Positions 34,293 through 43,741 of a DNA stretch of 64,000 nt are shown in pieces; within the stretch, counting starts at the first letter, position 1, and each line of letters starts with the position of its first letter. Source of the DNA: an uncultured Bacteroidales bacterium. GTDB taxonomy: Bacteria; Bacteroidota; Bacteroidia; Bacteroidales; Paludibacteraceae. The translations under genes were made by a program, and so were the position numbers. The stretch spans positions 62,001 through 126,000 of the forward strand of contig CADBYS010000009.1 of NCBI GenBank assembly GCA_902798965.1. Reading direction: 5' to 3'. The notes below the pieces were generated by a model. It saw only the letters and a program-made list of their open reading frames with translations, was not told the DNA's origin and did no database searches.

Positions 34293-35750
34293 ATGAATAC
34301 GATAGAACCGAAAGAGGTATTTGAGATTTTTGCTCAGATCAATCAGATTCCCCGTCCGTCGAAGCACGAGGAGCAGATCAGCAAGTGGCTGCAGGACTTT
34401 GCCGCCGAGCATGATATAGAATGTGTGGTGGATGACGCGATGAATGTAGTGATGCGCGTGCCGGCGACACCGGGATACGAGGATCATGAGGGCGTTATCT
34501 TGCAAGCCCATCAGGATATGGTGTGCGAGAAAGATGCCGACTGCACGATTGACTTCATGCACGATGCTATACAGACCGCCATTGACGGAGACTGGCTGCA
34601 TGCCAAGGGAACGACACTCGGTGCGGATGACGGTATAGGTATATCTATGGCATTGGCAGCACTGACGCATCCCGATGTAAAGCACCCGAAGTTGGAGGCC
34701 TTGTTTACCGTAGATGAGGAAACCGGCCTGACCGGTGCCAACAAGCTGCAAGACGGTTTGCTGCAAGGCAAGCGCCTTATCAACCTGGATAACGAGGATG
34801 ACGGACACATATGCATCGGTTGTGCGGGAGGTATCGACTCGCTGGGTAAAATGCACTATACGCCCGAGGCGTTGCCGGAAGGGAAATGGTTAGGACTGAA
34901 ACTGCGCGTGGACGGATTGCCCGGTGGTCACTCGGGCGAGGATATCAACAAAGGTCGTGCTAATGCCAACAAGGTATTGACCTACTTCCTGGCAGAGATT
35001 TTCGACTCCACGGATATGTATATAGCCGAGATTCACGGTGGCAATCTGAGAAACGCCATTGCCCGCGAGGCGGAAGCGATAGTGTGCATCCCGTTTGAGG
35101 ACAGAGAGCGGCTGCGTATCCTGTTCAACGAGAAAGCTGCACAGGTGGAGATGGTATATGAAGCGGGCAACCCGAATCTGCATTGCTCGATGGAAACGAC
35201 TGCGCTGCCTGAGCAGGTGATGAGCCTGAAGGACACTTCACGCCTGTTGGCTACACTCACCACGTGTCCGCACGGCATGATTCAGATGTGCGCCGATATA
35301 CCCGACTTGGTAGAGACTTCCACCAACCTGGCATCCGTACATACACGCCGCGCAGAGGACGGCAAACCATATATAGAGATCAACACTTCGCAACGCTCGT
35401 CGGTAGAGGCAAAGAAACATCAGATCAAGCGCCACGTGGAGTATGCCTTGTCGCTATGCTGCGACGAAGTGACGCACGGCGACGGTTATCCCGGATGGGC
35501 ACCGAACGTTCACTCACCGCTGCTGGATACGATGGTGGCAACGTACAAGTCGCTCTATAAAGACGAGCCGAAAGTACTGGCAATCCATGCAGGATTGGAG
35601 TGCGGATTATTCCTAACAAAATATCCCGATATGGATATGGTAAGCGTTGGTCCGCAGATGTACGATGTGCATTCGCCCAAGGAGCGCCTGAGCATCTCCT
35701 CCACTGCCAAGACATGGCAGTGGCTGAAAGCTACGCTGGCTGCGCTATAA
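34293..35750 (+). CDS. pepD: Aminoacyl-histidine dipeptidase (cytosol non-specific dipeptidase, M20)
   Basis: 485-aa zinc dipeptidase. Metal and catalytic residues fit PepD: LQAHQDMV (His73, Asp75), LGADDGIG (Asp112 region), DEETGL (Glu142/143), a lid domain with GGHSGEDI, and HAGLECGLF near the C-terminus. No signal peptide, so cytosolic. It breaks down short peptides including Xaa-His. Confidence 0.95.
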   Translation: MNTIEPKEVFEIFAQINQIPRPSKHEEQISKWLQDFAAEHDIECVVDDAMNVVMRVPATPGYEDHEGVILQAHQDMVCEKDADCTIDFMHDAIQTAIDGDWLHAKGTTLGADDGIGISMALAALTHPDVKHPKLEALFTVDEETGLTGANKLQDGLLQGKRLINLDNEDDGHICIGCAGGIDSLGKMHYTPEALPEGKWLGLKLRVDGLPGGHSGEDINKGRANANKVLTYFLAEIFDSTDMYIAEIHGGNLRNAIAREAEAIVCIPFEDRERLRILFNEKAAQVEMVYEAGNPNLHCSMETTALPEQVMSLKDTSRLLATLTTCPHGMIQMCADIPDLVETSTNLASVHTRRAEDGKPYIEINTSQRSSVEAKKHQIKRHVEYALSLCCDEVTHGDGYPGWAPNVHSPLLDTMVATYKSLYKDEPKVLAIHAGLECGLFLTKYPDMDMVSVGPQMYDVHSPKERLSISSTAKTWQWLKATLAAL

Positions 35751-35787
35751 GTGCAGCCAACGTGGTTTAAACCATAAAGGCACAATA

Positions 35788-38199
35788 TTACATACCTAAC
35801 TGTATACAACCACGGATACCCCATAGGGGCGTGGTTGTATCTTTTCTGTTGGTAACGCGCCAGATAGAATAGACATCAATAAGGCGGAAGATGTTGCCTA
35901 TACCTACACCGACTTCTACATAAGGGATAGTAAGCGGCTGTAACCCATCGGTGAACATATGTCCCTTGCCCAGTCCGCCGTAGGCAAGTTTGCACTCTAC
36001 AAGTTCGCGAAGATGCAAGAACCGCACACCCGGGATAAGATTGAACAACACGCCCATACCATTCCAATTGGCTTGCAGAGTGAGGTACTTGTCGGTAGCA
36101 TACTGATGACCGTTCATAAGCGTGAAACGGTAGGTGTCGTAAAGGTAGGATTGGTTACCATCCATAATCTCCAGCAACGGATAAGGAACCTTACCTATTA
36201 CAACTCCGGCTGTGGCAAGATAAGAGAACTTACCCCCTACAGGGAAGGTTATCTGCTGCCGGACAGTGGCATGAAGCTTGGCATACACATGATAGTTTTC
36301 GGGCTGATCCACATATGAATAACTACCTACCTCTGCACCTATGAACAATGTAGGTTTCCTACCATACAAGTGCATTCGATGCATCTTGAAGTCGAGTGCG
36401 CGATCATCCCAACTCAGGCGAGTGATGGCTGTGAGGCTGGTGAAGCGAAACGGATCGAAGGGGTAAGGCGCCGGGGTGACATGGGCATTGGTGCGCAAGT
36501 CGCGCTCACTCACATACTTCGGGTCAAGACGACCGACCTTGAGTTGCAAGGTCGTTTCCAATCCGTCTTGCCACTCACTCTCGTAATTGACAAGGAAAGC
36601 TCGTTGGCGGATGGCTGTATGTTTGGCCGTGGGATTGGTGAACGGCAGACCATCGAACAGACCTGTCGTCAGATCCATCTCGTTCGTGCCAAAACCGTTC
36701 TCGCGAGGCAGTTTGTCGAAGATGTTCGTTTCGGAATAGATATAGTTGTCTTCATAGCGCAACTGCAACCAATGCCTCCGCTCGGTAGGCATCATCACGG
36801 CCACTTGTCCCATTCCTTTGCATGTGCGGTCACCCCAACTATAGCCGAAATAAGCATCCAGACTGACGTTTTTCCACAGTTTCTCGTTCGTATGTAGCGG
36901 CAATGCAAAGTACAAGCCGTGCTGCAAGTTGTAGTGGAAAATATCAGTCACTTTACCTATATCAATAGGTCCGCCAATGGGCATATACCCTGTGGTGGCA
37001 ATAGTCATTCCCCACTTAATTATCTTGACGATAGGCAGATCCTCCAGTCGCTGCATAGCTTGCATGGTTGACGAATCGGCCATATGACTGATGTCGGGCG
37101 CAGAGAGCGAATCAGTGGCCACGTACCGTAACTGCCGCTCAATAATCAAGCTGGGAAACACATGCGATGAGTCGGCCTTTACCGCAAAATCCAACGCCAT
37201 AGTCATTCGCTCTGTTTGCATGATGTTCTGCTCATCAAACTCTTGCTCTATATGCAAGGCGTGCAGGTAATTGAGGTTCACCTCACGCGGCACACGTGCT
37301 TCCATCCTTCGCACCGCCCAAGTGCCCGAATCGACCTCCATCTCACCGATGAACGTCGGATAATAGCCGTTCTTGGTGCGGTAGTGGAGCAGATATCGCT
37401 TGGGCGACTCTTCCTCTATACTGTCGGCCAGGAAGTAATCGTAATAGGTCGTAGCTGTCTTTGCCAGAGGACTGACGAACGCCGTGCCGCACAGCGAGAC
37501 GTTATTGCGGTAGAAATCCGAATAACTGTTCGTAAGCGCCAGCACGAATTCATACTCGGTTTCGGTCATCACGCAGCGTGTCTGATGCTGGCTTAGCTGC
37601 GAGAGTTGCGCGTTGCACAGTTGCGTGTTGCCTGCAGAGATGTACAACGGCAGGAACAGCGAACTGTCCTCACGGCTGATCATTCCTGCCTTAAGGTTTT
37701 TCCACAGGAATCGCTCGAGATGCTTGGCGCGGATGTCGGATAAGAAGAGTTGCTTGTACTCCTCATATCGGTCGGTGGCTTGTCCGCCAAACTGTCGGTC
37801 GTTTTGCTGGCTGTTCTCTCGCACCAGATCCAGAATACCGATGGCGGCATTATCATCGGGCATAACCTGTATCTCCCGCAGTCCTTCCACCTTCTCTTGC
37901 AACCCCACATCTATACCGGCTTGCATGCCCGGCATAATCTCAAAGCGCTGCTTACGATAACCGAGAGCAGAGACAACAAGTGTATGCTTCTCCTTAAGGT
38001 CGGTGCGGATCATGAACAAGCCTTCGTCGTTGGTGGCAGCACCCACACCTGTACCGCGCAGCACAATGTTCGCTGCGGGAATAGGCTCTCCGGTTGTAGC
38101 GTTATATACCTCACCGATGATGATTGTTTTCGCAGCCTTCACTCCCGTGACAAGGAGTAAGGCACACAGACACAATACTATGTGACGCAGTAACTTCAT
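35788..38199 (-). CDS. DUF5686 family outer-membrane protein with carboxypeptidase-like domain
   Basis: 803 aa. Signal peptide (MKLLRHIVLCLCALLLVTGVKA), then a CarboxypepD_reg-like domain (IIIGEVYNATTGEPIPAANIVL..., residues 24-105) and a long DUF5686 region rich in beta strands that resembles an outer-membrane barrel without a TonB plug. Function unknown. Its ATG overlaps the xerD stop by 4 bp (ATGA), so it belongs to the rbfA-xerD operon. Confidence 0.85.
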   Translation of the reverse strand: MKLLRHIVLCLCALLLVTGVKAAKTIIIGEVYNATTGEPIPAANIVLRGTGVGAATNDEGLFMIRTDLKEKHTLVVSALGYRKQRFEIMPGMQAGIDVGLQEKVEGLREIQVMPDDNAAIGILDLVRENSQQNDRQFGGQATDRYEEYKQLFLSDIRAKHLERFLWKNLKAGMISREDSSLFLPLYISAGNTQLCNAQLSQLSQHQTRCVMTETEYEFVLALTNSYSDFYRNNVSLCGTAFVSPLAKTATTYYDYFLADSIEEESPKRYLLHYRTKNGYYPTFIGEMEVDSGTWAVRRMEARVPREVNLNYLHALHIEQEFDEQNIMQTERMTMALDFAVKADSSHVFPSLIIERQLRYVATDSLSAPDISHMADSSTMQAMQRLEDLPIVKIIKWGMTIATTGYMPIGGPIDIGKVTDIFHYNLQHGLYFALPLHTNEKLWKNVSLDAYFGYSWGDRTCKGMGQVAVMMPTERRHWLQLRYEDNYIYSETNIFDKLPRENGFGTNEMDLTTGLFDGLPFTNPTAKHTAIRQRAFLVNYESEWQDGLETTLQLKVGRLDPKYVSERDLRTNAHVTPAPYPFDPFRFTSLTAITRLSWDDRALDFKMHRMHLYGRKPTLFIGAEVGSYSYVDQPENYHVYAKLHATVRQQITFPVGGKFSYLATAGVVIGKVPYPLLEIMDGNQSYLYDTYRFTLMNGHQYATDKYLTLQANWNGMGVLFNLIPGVRFLHLRELVECKLAYGGLGKGHMFTDGLQPLTIPYVEVGVGIGNIFRLIDVYSIWRVTNRKDTTTPLWGIRGCIQLGM
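35804..35840. terminator. Bidirectional hairpin between convergent pepD and DUF5686 genes
   Basis: ATACAACCACG (35804-35814) pairs with CGTGGTTGTAT (35830-35840), and CCCC (35819-35822) with GGGG (35826-35829) inside. It overlaps the 3' end of the minus-strand coding sequence and is followed on the plus strand by CTTTTCT. Confidence 0.65.
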
Positions 38200-39086
38200 C
38201 GGTTGGCAGGGTGATACTTCAGTACAGCCTCTCTGAGGTCTTGGATATCAAGATGGGTATAAATCTCGGTGGTAGTGATACTCTCATGACCAAGCATCTG
38301 CTGAATGAGTCTGAGGTCAGCGCCGTTCTGCAGAAGATGGGTGGCAAACGAATGCCGTAATGTATGCGGGGAGATGGTCTTACGAATACCGGCCTCAGCT
38401 GCCAGTCGCTTGACGATGGTAAAAATCATCGCGCGGGTCAGCCCCCTGCCATAGCGGTTGAGAAAAGCATAATCGATGAAGTCGGGCTTGACATCCAGCA
38501 GAGCACGATCGTGCAGCCAATAGCCGAACCACTCTATTGCCACAGGCGATACAGGTACCAACCGCTGCTTGCTGCCCTTGCCTTCGATAAGCATATATCC
38601 CTCATTCAGGTAGATGCGGCTCAGCTTGAGTGTCGTCAGCTCCGACACACGCAGCCCCGAGCCGTAAAGCATCTCGATGATAGCCCGGTTGCGATGCCCC
38701 TCGGGCTGCGACAGATCAATAGCCGCTATCATCCGGTCAATCTCTTCCAAGGTAAGTACCTCAGGCAGATGCTTGTCGCGCTTGGGCATCTCCAGCAGTT
38801 CGGAGGGGTCTTGGTCGATATAGTTGTGGTAAACGAGAAAACGATAGAAGCTGTGTATCCCCGACAATATGCGCGACTGCGAACGGGCGTTGCTTACTTT
38901 ACCCAACACCTCTTGCACAAACCGATGCAGATCATCGGCCGTAGCATGTGTCATATCTATGCCACGCTCATCGCAGAAGGCTTTGAGCTTATCCAAGTCT
39001 TGTTCGTAAGCAAGCACCGAGTTCTCGGATAAGCCTTTTTCCAACTTCAGATAGGTATGATATTCTTTCTCGGTATTCCTGAGCAT
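38196..39086 (-). CDS. xerD: Tyrosine recombinase XerD
   Basis: 296-aa site-specific recombinase that resolves chromosome dimers at dif with XerC. An N-terminal SAM-like domain (EKEYHTYLKLEKGLSENSVLAYEQDLDKL) is followed by the catalytic residues Arg in GSGLRVSELTTL, Lys in GKGSKQR, the HTLRHSFATHLL box, GHESITTT and the Tyr in EIYTHL. Standard length and operon context argue for the housekeeping enzyme, not a mobile-element integrase. Confidence 0.93.
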   Translation of the reverse strand: MLRNTEKEYHTYLKLEKGLSENSVLAYEQDLDKLKAFCDERGIDMTHATADDLHRFVQEVLGKVSNARSQSRILSGIHSFYRFLVYHNYIDQDPSELLEMPKRDKHLPEVLTLEEIDRMIAAIDLSQPEGHRNRAIIEMLYGSGLRVSELTTLKLSRIYLNEGYMLIEGKGSKQRLVPVSPVAIEWFGYWLHDRALLDVKPDFIDYAFLNRYGRGLTRAMIFTIVKRLAAEAGIRKTISPHTLRHSFATHLLQNGADLRLIQQMLGHESITTTEIYTHLDIQDLREAVLKYHPANR

Positions 39087-39697
39087 TATCGTTCTCTATT
39101 AATCATCGGGAGTTTGCCACGGTAGTGGAAGGGATAGGGATTTTTCTTGTTCTCAAGAGTGGCTACGCCATCCACGATCAATGTGTCGCCGGCATACGCC
39201 ACTGTCATCTCACCTATGGTCATGATGTTTACCGAGTAACCCGATTCGCCCATTAGCAGCACATAGCTGCCGCCATAATTGCCGTCGTAGTTCAGTCCGC
39301 GAAGGAAATGCATGAGGTTAGCCGTGGAGTCGCTTTGGTAACTGCCTGCCGGCAGAACAGATTGCGGCTTACCTCTCACGAACTCGGCCTTGGGAACAAA
39401 GATATCACTCACGTACAAGTTAGTGCCTACTCCTTCCATCTTCCCCTCCTTGTTCAGACCTAAGCCTTCGGAATACAAGTCAAGACTGACCACATCATAG
39501 TCAATTCCTTCTGCCTCGTAATAGGCACCGTAATACTCCAGTCTGCCTGACGTCAGCACGCTATCCAGCGACTGATAGCGAATAGGCGTACTCGGGTAAC
39601 GGCAACTTGTAATACACGCTGCTATAAGCACAATGTACATCAAACTGAATACGGATATCTTCTTTGCTATTTTCATGACTATCCTATCACTTTTCAT
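39086..39697 (-). CDS. Uncharacterised lipoprotein
   Basis: 203 aa from the ATG at 39697, which overlaps the permease stop by 4 bp. The open frame continues to 39925, but that part lies inside the permease gene and is rejected. The N-terminus (SVFSLMYIVLIAACITSC) is a lipoprotein signal with Cys in ITSC. The rest (GRLEYYGAYYEAEGIDYDVV, FVPKAEF, LPAGSYQSD) is not assigned to a family. Its stop overlaps the xerD ATG by one base. Confidence 0.75.
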   Translation of the reverse strand: MKSDRIVMKIAKKISVFSLMYIVLIAACITSCRYPSTPIRYQSLDSVLTSGRLEYYGAYYEAEGIDYDVVSLDLYSEGLGLNKEGKMEGVGTNLYVSDIFVPKAEFVRGKPQSVLPAGSYQSDSTANLMHFLRGLNYDGNYGGSYVLLMGESGYSVNIMTIGEMTVAYAGDTLIVDGVATLENKKNPYPFHYRGKLPMINRER

Positions 39698-40911
39698 CGT
39701 TCCACTTTCACCTTCCTCGCAGGTATCCATGCTGCCAACGCGCCAAGTGCCAGCACGACGGCGAGCACCAGTAGCACATCCGTCAGTTGGAGACTCACGG
39801 GGTAGGCAGATAGTACGTAGTTCATCCCATTGCCGAGCTTGAGTATACCAAAGTACTGCTGTATGCCACACACTGTCACGCCCAGCACCGTTCCCGCCAA
39901 TGCGCCTACAATACTTATCATCCACCCTTCGTACAGAAAGATGCGCCTAATCATCGGTTCGTCTGCACCCAATGCATGCAGCAGACGGATATCGTCGCTC
40001 TTATCAAGGATAAGCATCGACAACGAGCTGATGATATTGAAGCTGGCAATGAGCAAGATAAACACAAGCAGCAAGGCCGTGAGCCACTTCTCGATCATCT
40101 GTATGCGGTAGAAGTCAGCCTGCTGTTCGTAGCGGTTGAGTACCGCATAATCCTCACCGAGCGCGGCACGGATACGTTTCTGCTGCTTGCGGACCGATAC
40201 ACCTTCTTGCAGCCGCAGCTCAATAGCCGTGGCTTGTGTGGGCTCGTACTCGAACAGTTCGCGCGCCAGCGGCAGCGAGATCAGTAGGTACGTATCATCG
40301 TACTGCATCTGATTCACGGCAAACACGCCTGCAATGAACACTCCTTTGCTACGGAAGTTCTCATCCGGACGGAGCATATTCACCTTTCCTACGCGCTTGG
40401 GCGCGTACAGATGTACAGGCGATATGAAGCGCGCGCCTATACCGATTGTATTGGCCAGACCTACGCCCATCACGCAGCGCTCGAACGCACCGTCCCATAC
40501 CATATAATCGCCATCGATCATGATGCTGTCGATGGTGGTAAGTTGCTGATAGGTCGTATCTACACCTTTAAGCAGGGCGGGAACTTGCTTGCCGCGAAAC
40601 TCCACGAGAGCTGTCTCTTCCACGGTGGGTGCTATGATGGCTATCTCGGGCATAGCATACAAGGCTGTGATGCGCGGGTCTTGCAGGTCGAGCACCTTGC
40701 CCTGCTTAGGCGTGATGCGCAGTTCGGCATCCAGCTGCGAGAACATGCTCGCTACCGCATCACCGAAACCGTTCATCACGCTCAGCACACAAATCATGGC
40801 GGCAGTGACTACAGCCACAGCCAGGCACGAGATGCCCGAGATGACATGAATGGCATTCTGCCTCTTTTTTGCCACCAGGTACCGCCTTGCTATGTGCCAC
40901 TCGATCGACAT
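39694..40911 (-). CDS. LolC/LolE-type (FtsX-like) ABC transporter permease
   Basis: 405-aa inner-membrane permease. One N-terminal transmembrane helix (~22-46), a large periplasmic domain (~47-265) and three C-terminal helices with the FtsX/MacB pattern (IASFNIISSLSMLILDKSDDIRLLHALGA). The start SIEWHIARRYLVAKK is typical of LolC/E, which extracts lipoproteins for delivery to the outer membrane. The ATPase partner is not in this window. It starts one base after the rbfA stop. Confidence 0.88.
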   Translation of the reverse strand: MSIEWHIARRYLVAKKRQNAIHVISGISCLAVAVVTAAMICVLSVMNGFGDAVASMFSQLDAELRITPKQGKVLDLQDPRITALYAMPEIAIIAPTVEETALVEFRGKQVPALLKGVDTTYQQLTTIDSIMIDGDYMVWDGAFERCVMGVGLANTIGIGARFISPVHLYAPKRVGKVNMLRPDENFRSKGVFIAGVFAVNQMQYDDTYLLISLPLARELFEYEPTQATAIELRLQEGVSVRKQQKRIRAALGEDYAVLNRYEQQADFYRIQMIEKWLTALLLVFILLIASFNIISSLSMLILDKSDDIRLLHALGADEPMIRRIFLYEGWMISIVGALAGTVLGVTVCGIQQYFGILKLGNGMNYVLSAYPVSLQLTDVLLVLAVVLALGALAAWIPARKVKVER

Positions 40912-40912
40912 A

Positions 40913-41248
40913 CTATTTTTTCAGCAGTTCGTCGATATGCTCCATGCGTTGTATGGTCTCGTCGGCAAAGAATCGCAGCTCCGGGATGATACGCAACTGA
41001 TGACGCTCCAGCGTACCCAGTTGTCCGCGGATAGCACTTGTATCCTCGCTGATCTTGTCCATCAGTTCCTTCTCGCGATTGTCGGGGAAGATGCTCAGAT
41101 ATACGCTGGCTACGCTCAAATCCGGCGACACGCGAACTTCGCTTACCGAGATAAGCACGTTACCGATGCGCTTGGCGTAGCGCAGGAAGATGTCGCTCAA
41201 ATCCTTCTGAATCAAGCGGGCTATCTTATGTTGTCTTGTTGATTCCAT
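40913..41248 (-). CDS. rbfA: Ribosome-binding factor A
   Basis: 30S maturation factor with a KH-like fold, 111 aa. The start at 41248 (MESTRQHKIARLIQKDLSDIF) matches RbfA; the longer frame to 41347 adds unrelated residues. Conserved VLISVSEVRVSPDLSVASVYLS and LRIIPELRFFADETI are present. It heads a tightly packed minus-strand operon. Confidence 0.93.
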   Translation of the reverse strand: MESTRQHKIARLIQKDLSDIFLRYAKRIGNVLISVSEVRVSPDLSVASVYLSIFPDNREKELMDKISEDTSAIRGQLGTLERHQLRIIPELRFFADETIQRMEHIDELLKK

Positions 41249-41386
41249 ATATGGGGTCAATAATGAGTAATTAGAACGATTACGCGGTGTTAGCATTAAC
41301 CGAAAATCGGGAAAAGAGCGCAAACTCTTTTCCCTGATTATCTTCAATGTTTACACCATTAACTGAATTCTGACAGCTAATGCTGT

Positions 41387-41545
41387 TTACTTTTTGTGGC
41401 GTCCTTCGTCGGCAACAGTGAGTTTCTTTCTGCCTTTAGCACGACGTGCGGCTAATACACGGCGACCGTTTGCGGTTGCCATTCTCTCCAAAAAGCCGTG
41501 TTTGTTACGACGCTTGCGTTGCGAGGGTTGAAATGTACGTTTCAT
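41387..41545 (-). CDS. rpmH: Ribosomal protein bL34
   Basis: Short 52-aa gene below common ORF cut-offs. It begins [19 protein letters not shown] and continues with [20 protein letters not shown], the conserved bL34 sequence, with a short C-terminal extension ([12 protein letters not shown]) common in Bacteroidota. It has its own promoter, with the -7 box about 93 bp upstream, and an AT-rich leader that contains a TGCCGA/TCGGCA palindrome at 41604-41617. Confidence 0.97.
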   Translation of the reverse strand: MKRTFQPSQRKRRNKHGFLERMATANGRRVLAARRAKGRKKLTVADEGRHKK

Positions 41546-41637
41546 TGTCTTATCTGTTTTTCCGTTAATTATTCTCTGTTATCCATTTTGCACGCACTCT
41601 TTTTGCCGAAATCGGCACGAGCGCGCGAAATGGGATG

Positions 41638-41669
41638 CAAAGGTACAACAATTTTCTGAAATATGCAAA
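41638..41669 (-). promoter_or_regulatory. Promoter of rpmH
   Basis: Minus-strand TACCTTTG (41645-41638) and TTTG (41669-41666), 20 bp apart. Confidence 0.8.
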
Positions 41670-41744
41670 TATTTAATGCATTTTTTCAAAAAAAACTGCC
41701 CTTCGCACTCTTTTTCGCCCACAACATATTGCAAAATAGCCTAT

Positions 41745-43697
41745 TTATCGTGCTATTTGCAGAAATTTTTTGCCATTGCGGATTACGATTCCTTGGTACG
41801 ACTCATCTACCGGTCGACCCAGCAAGTCGTAAGCCTGATGATTGCCATCGGCATGAATCGCGGCAGCCGACGTATCAATATCCTCAGGCAACTCGCCATC
41901 GTATTGCAATGTGATGTCGCGCAGTTTGGGTTGTCCCCACTCCATGATGTTCTGTATGCGCAGTGTGTAGGTTCCTGCCGGCACATTGCTTAGATCCCAC
42001 GTCTGCTCGCCTGTCTCCGATTGCTCGCCTTCGCCCCAGGATGCCGGCAAGGCATAAGCCTCAGCACCACTTGCCTGCAAACTGAGTTGCCACTGATGGC
42101 CGTTGGGGTAATAGCCCCGTACTGTAACTATATACTCACCGGGATACAAAATATCAACAGCCCACTCTGCCCAACGATCGGTGTTCGGCGCATCCCCAGG
42201 ACCAAAATCGAAATAATTGGTATTATACCAAGTCATATCGTCGCTATATGCAGCCACATTACTCTTGTCGAAGGTCATGGACGAAACGGCGGGTTGAGCT
42301 TGGCTATCGGTTACGGTCAGCGTAGCATTCAGGTTGTTCATGCCTGTGGCTTCATCCCACATATTCGTGTTGGCAAACCGCACCGCATAACGTGCATCAT
42401 TGGCTATGGATGAGTAAGCATCGGGCATATGCAGATACAAATCATATGTTCCATCGGGGATATTGGCAGGTACTCGCAATGTCTCGGTTACGGTAGTTAC
42501 TGCGCCGTTAGGCAGCCATGTGCGCGGGTCGCTTTGCAGTTGTAATGCATACGAACGTCCGCTGTTGCGGAGTACTATATACGCATGTCGCTCATTGTAT
42601 AGCGGTGCATATCCGGTGTTGCGAATCCGCAGGCTCACCGATATATTCTGTCCGGCTGCCACCTGCTCCTGATAGGTACCGCTCACCAGTTGGTAACGAT
42701 ACCCCATCTTCCTGTTCAGTTCATCGAACGTGCCATTCTGGCGCCACATGTTCGTCACTTGTTGCGTAAACTGCCCTTGAATGAATGTCCAATGCAAGCG
42801 ACTCATCTCCGCTGTGGTACGTTGATAAGAGGCATCCGTGGCTGCCTGAGCCGCATCTTCGATGTTCGACTCGCCGCCTATCGGCACGTACAGCGTTTCC
42901 TGTGCCAGGTAAGGCTTCTGCGTAGCCGTGTCGGTATATGTACCCTGATTCTTTGCTCCGTATAGGAACGCATCGTTGTGATGTCCCAAACGTGCTTTGG
43001 CACTTCCGCTATAGGCTTCCGATGCCGTAAGCGGAGCGGTGTTACCCACATATTCCGTCTTGAACTTAGGCGTGCGAAGTTGTATGCATCTGTCCTGCGG
43101 TACGTAGGCCAACAACGTATCCAACAGTGCTGAGCGATTGGCGTTCATCGAACTGGACTGGTTGCCGAAGTTGTCGGTATAGTACCACTCTCCCCACGCG
43201 CCTACGAATCCTGCCTGGAAGGCAAAGATCACATCCGCATTAGCCTGCCAATGCGGAGCGTACTGCCGGATATGCGCTTGGGCTATACTCAGCGTGGCAT
43301 CTTTAGCCGACTCTTCACCGCTGCCTTTGATATATGTCGTATTGGTGTACGAGAAGCGGATGATGGCTTTCAGTCCCTTGCTGCGCAACACTTGCATATC
43401 CTCGTCGAAGGCATTGAGCACTGAGGCAGGGATGGTGGCTGTCGTGCGGTAGTTCTCCAGATAGTAATGCACCAGCACAAGCGACATATGATCATCGGCG
43501 ATGAGTCTGTTCAATGTGGACTCCTCACCTTTGACTGCATATGGATCACTCGTACTCAAGTGCCCCTCGAGCATCGTGATGAATCCCCGCTCGGGGTTGG
43601 AGAAGACGGATGTATCATCGGCCGTATAACTGACCGTTGTTGCCCACATCGATGCTGCCATGCATATGACAAGCGATAGAAGAGATACGCGTTTCAT
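41745..43697 (-). CDS. DUF4874/DUF4832 secreted protein
   Basis: 650 aa with signal peptide (MKRVSLLSLVICMAASMWA). Residues ~25-210 fit DUF4874 (NPERGFITMLEGH, FAFQAGFVGAWGEWYYTDN), a TIM-barrel-like, glycosidase-like fold; ~215-460 fit DUF4832. A carbohydrate-binding-like beta-sandwich follows (~480-610). The tail YDLLGRPVDESYQGIVIRNG ends in GKKFLQIAR and resembles the end of the 2916 esterase, a candidate secretion or anchoring tail. Substrate unknown. It lies 44 bp after the PorZ-like gene. Confidence 0.8.
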   Translation of the reverse strand: MKRVSLLSLVICMAASMWATTVSYTADDTSVFSNPERGFITMLEGHLSTSDPYAVKGEESTLNRLIADDHMSLVLVHYYLENYRTTATIPASVLNAFDEDMQVLRSKGLKAIIRFSYTNTTYIKGSGEESAKDATLSIAQAHIRQYAPHWQANADVIFAFQAGFVGAWGEWYYTDNFGNQSSSMNANRSALLDTLLAYVPQDRCIQLRTPKFKTEYVGNTAPLTASEAYSGSAKARLGHHNDAFLYGAKNQGTYTDTATQKPYLAQETLYVPIGGESNIEDAAQAATDASYQRTTAEMSRLHWTFIQGQFTQQVTNMWRQNGTFDELNRKMGYRYQLVSGTYQEQVAAGQNISVSLRIRNTGYAPLYNERHAYIVLRNSGRSYALQLQSDPRTWLPNGAVTTVTETLRVPANIPDGTYDLYLHMPDAYSSIANDARYAVRFANTNMWDEATGMNNLNATLTVTDSQAQPAVSSMTFDKSNVAAYSDDMTWYNTNYFDFGPGDAPNTDRWAEWAVDILYPGEYIVTVRGYYPNGHQWQLSLQASGAEAYALPASWGEGEQSETGEQTWDLSNVPAGTYTLRIQNIMEWGQPKLRDITLQYDGELPEDIDTSAAAIHADGNHQAYDLLGRPVDESYQGIVIRNGKKFLQIAR

Positions 43698-43741
43698 GAC
43701 TGTATGTTTTTTTGTTGGTTTGTTATGGGATATGCTATCAT

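Noticed and set aside
38196-39086. Phage or ICE integrase
   Set aside because: Length, motif set and position in an rbfA-lol-type operon fit housekeeping XerD, and no attachment site or mobility genes adjoin.
39698-39925. N-terminal extension of the lipoprotein at 39086
   Set aside because: It lies inside the permease coding sequence, reads as Arg/Gly-rich low-quality protein, and hides the lipoprotein signal peptide.
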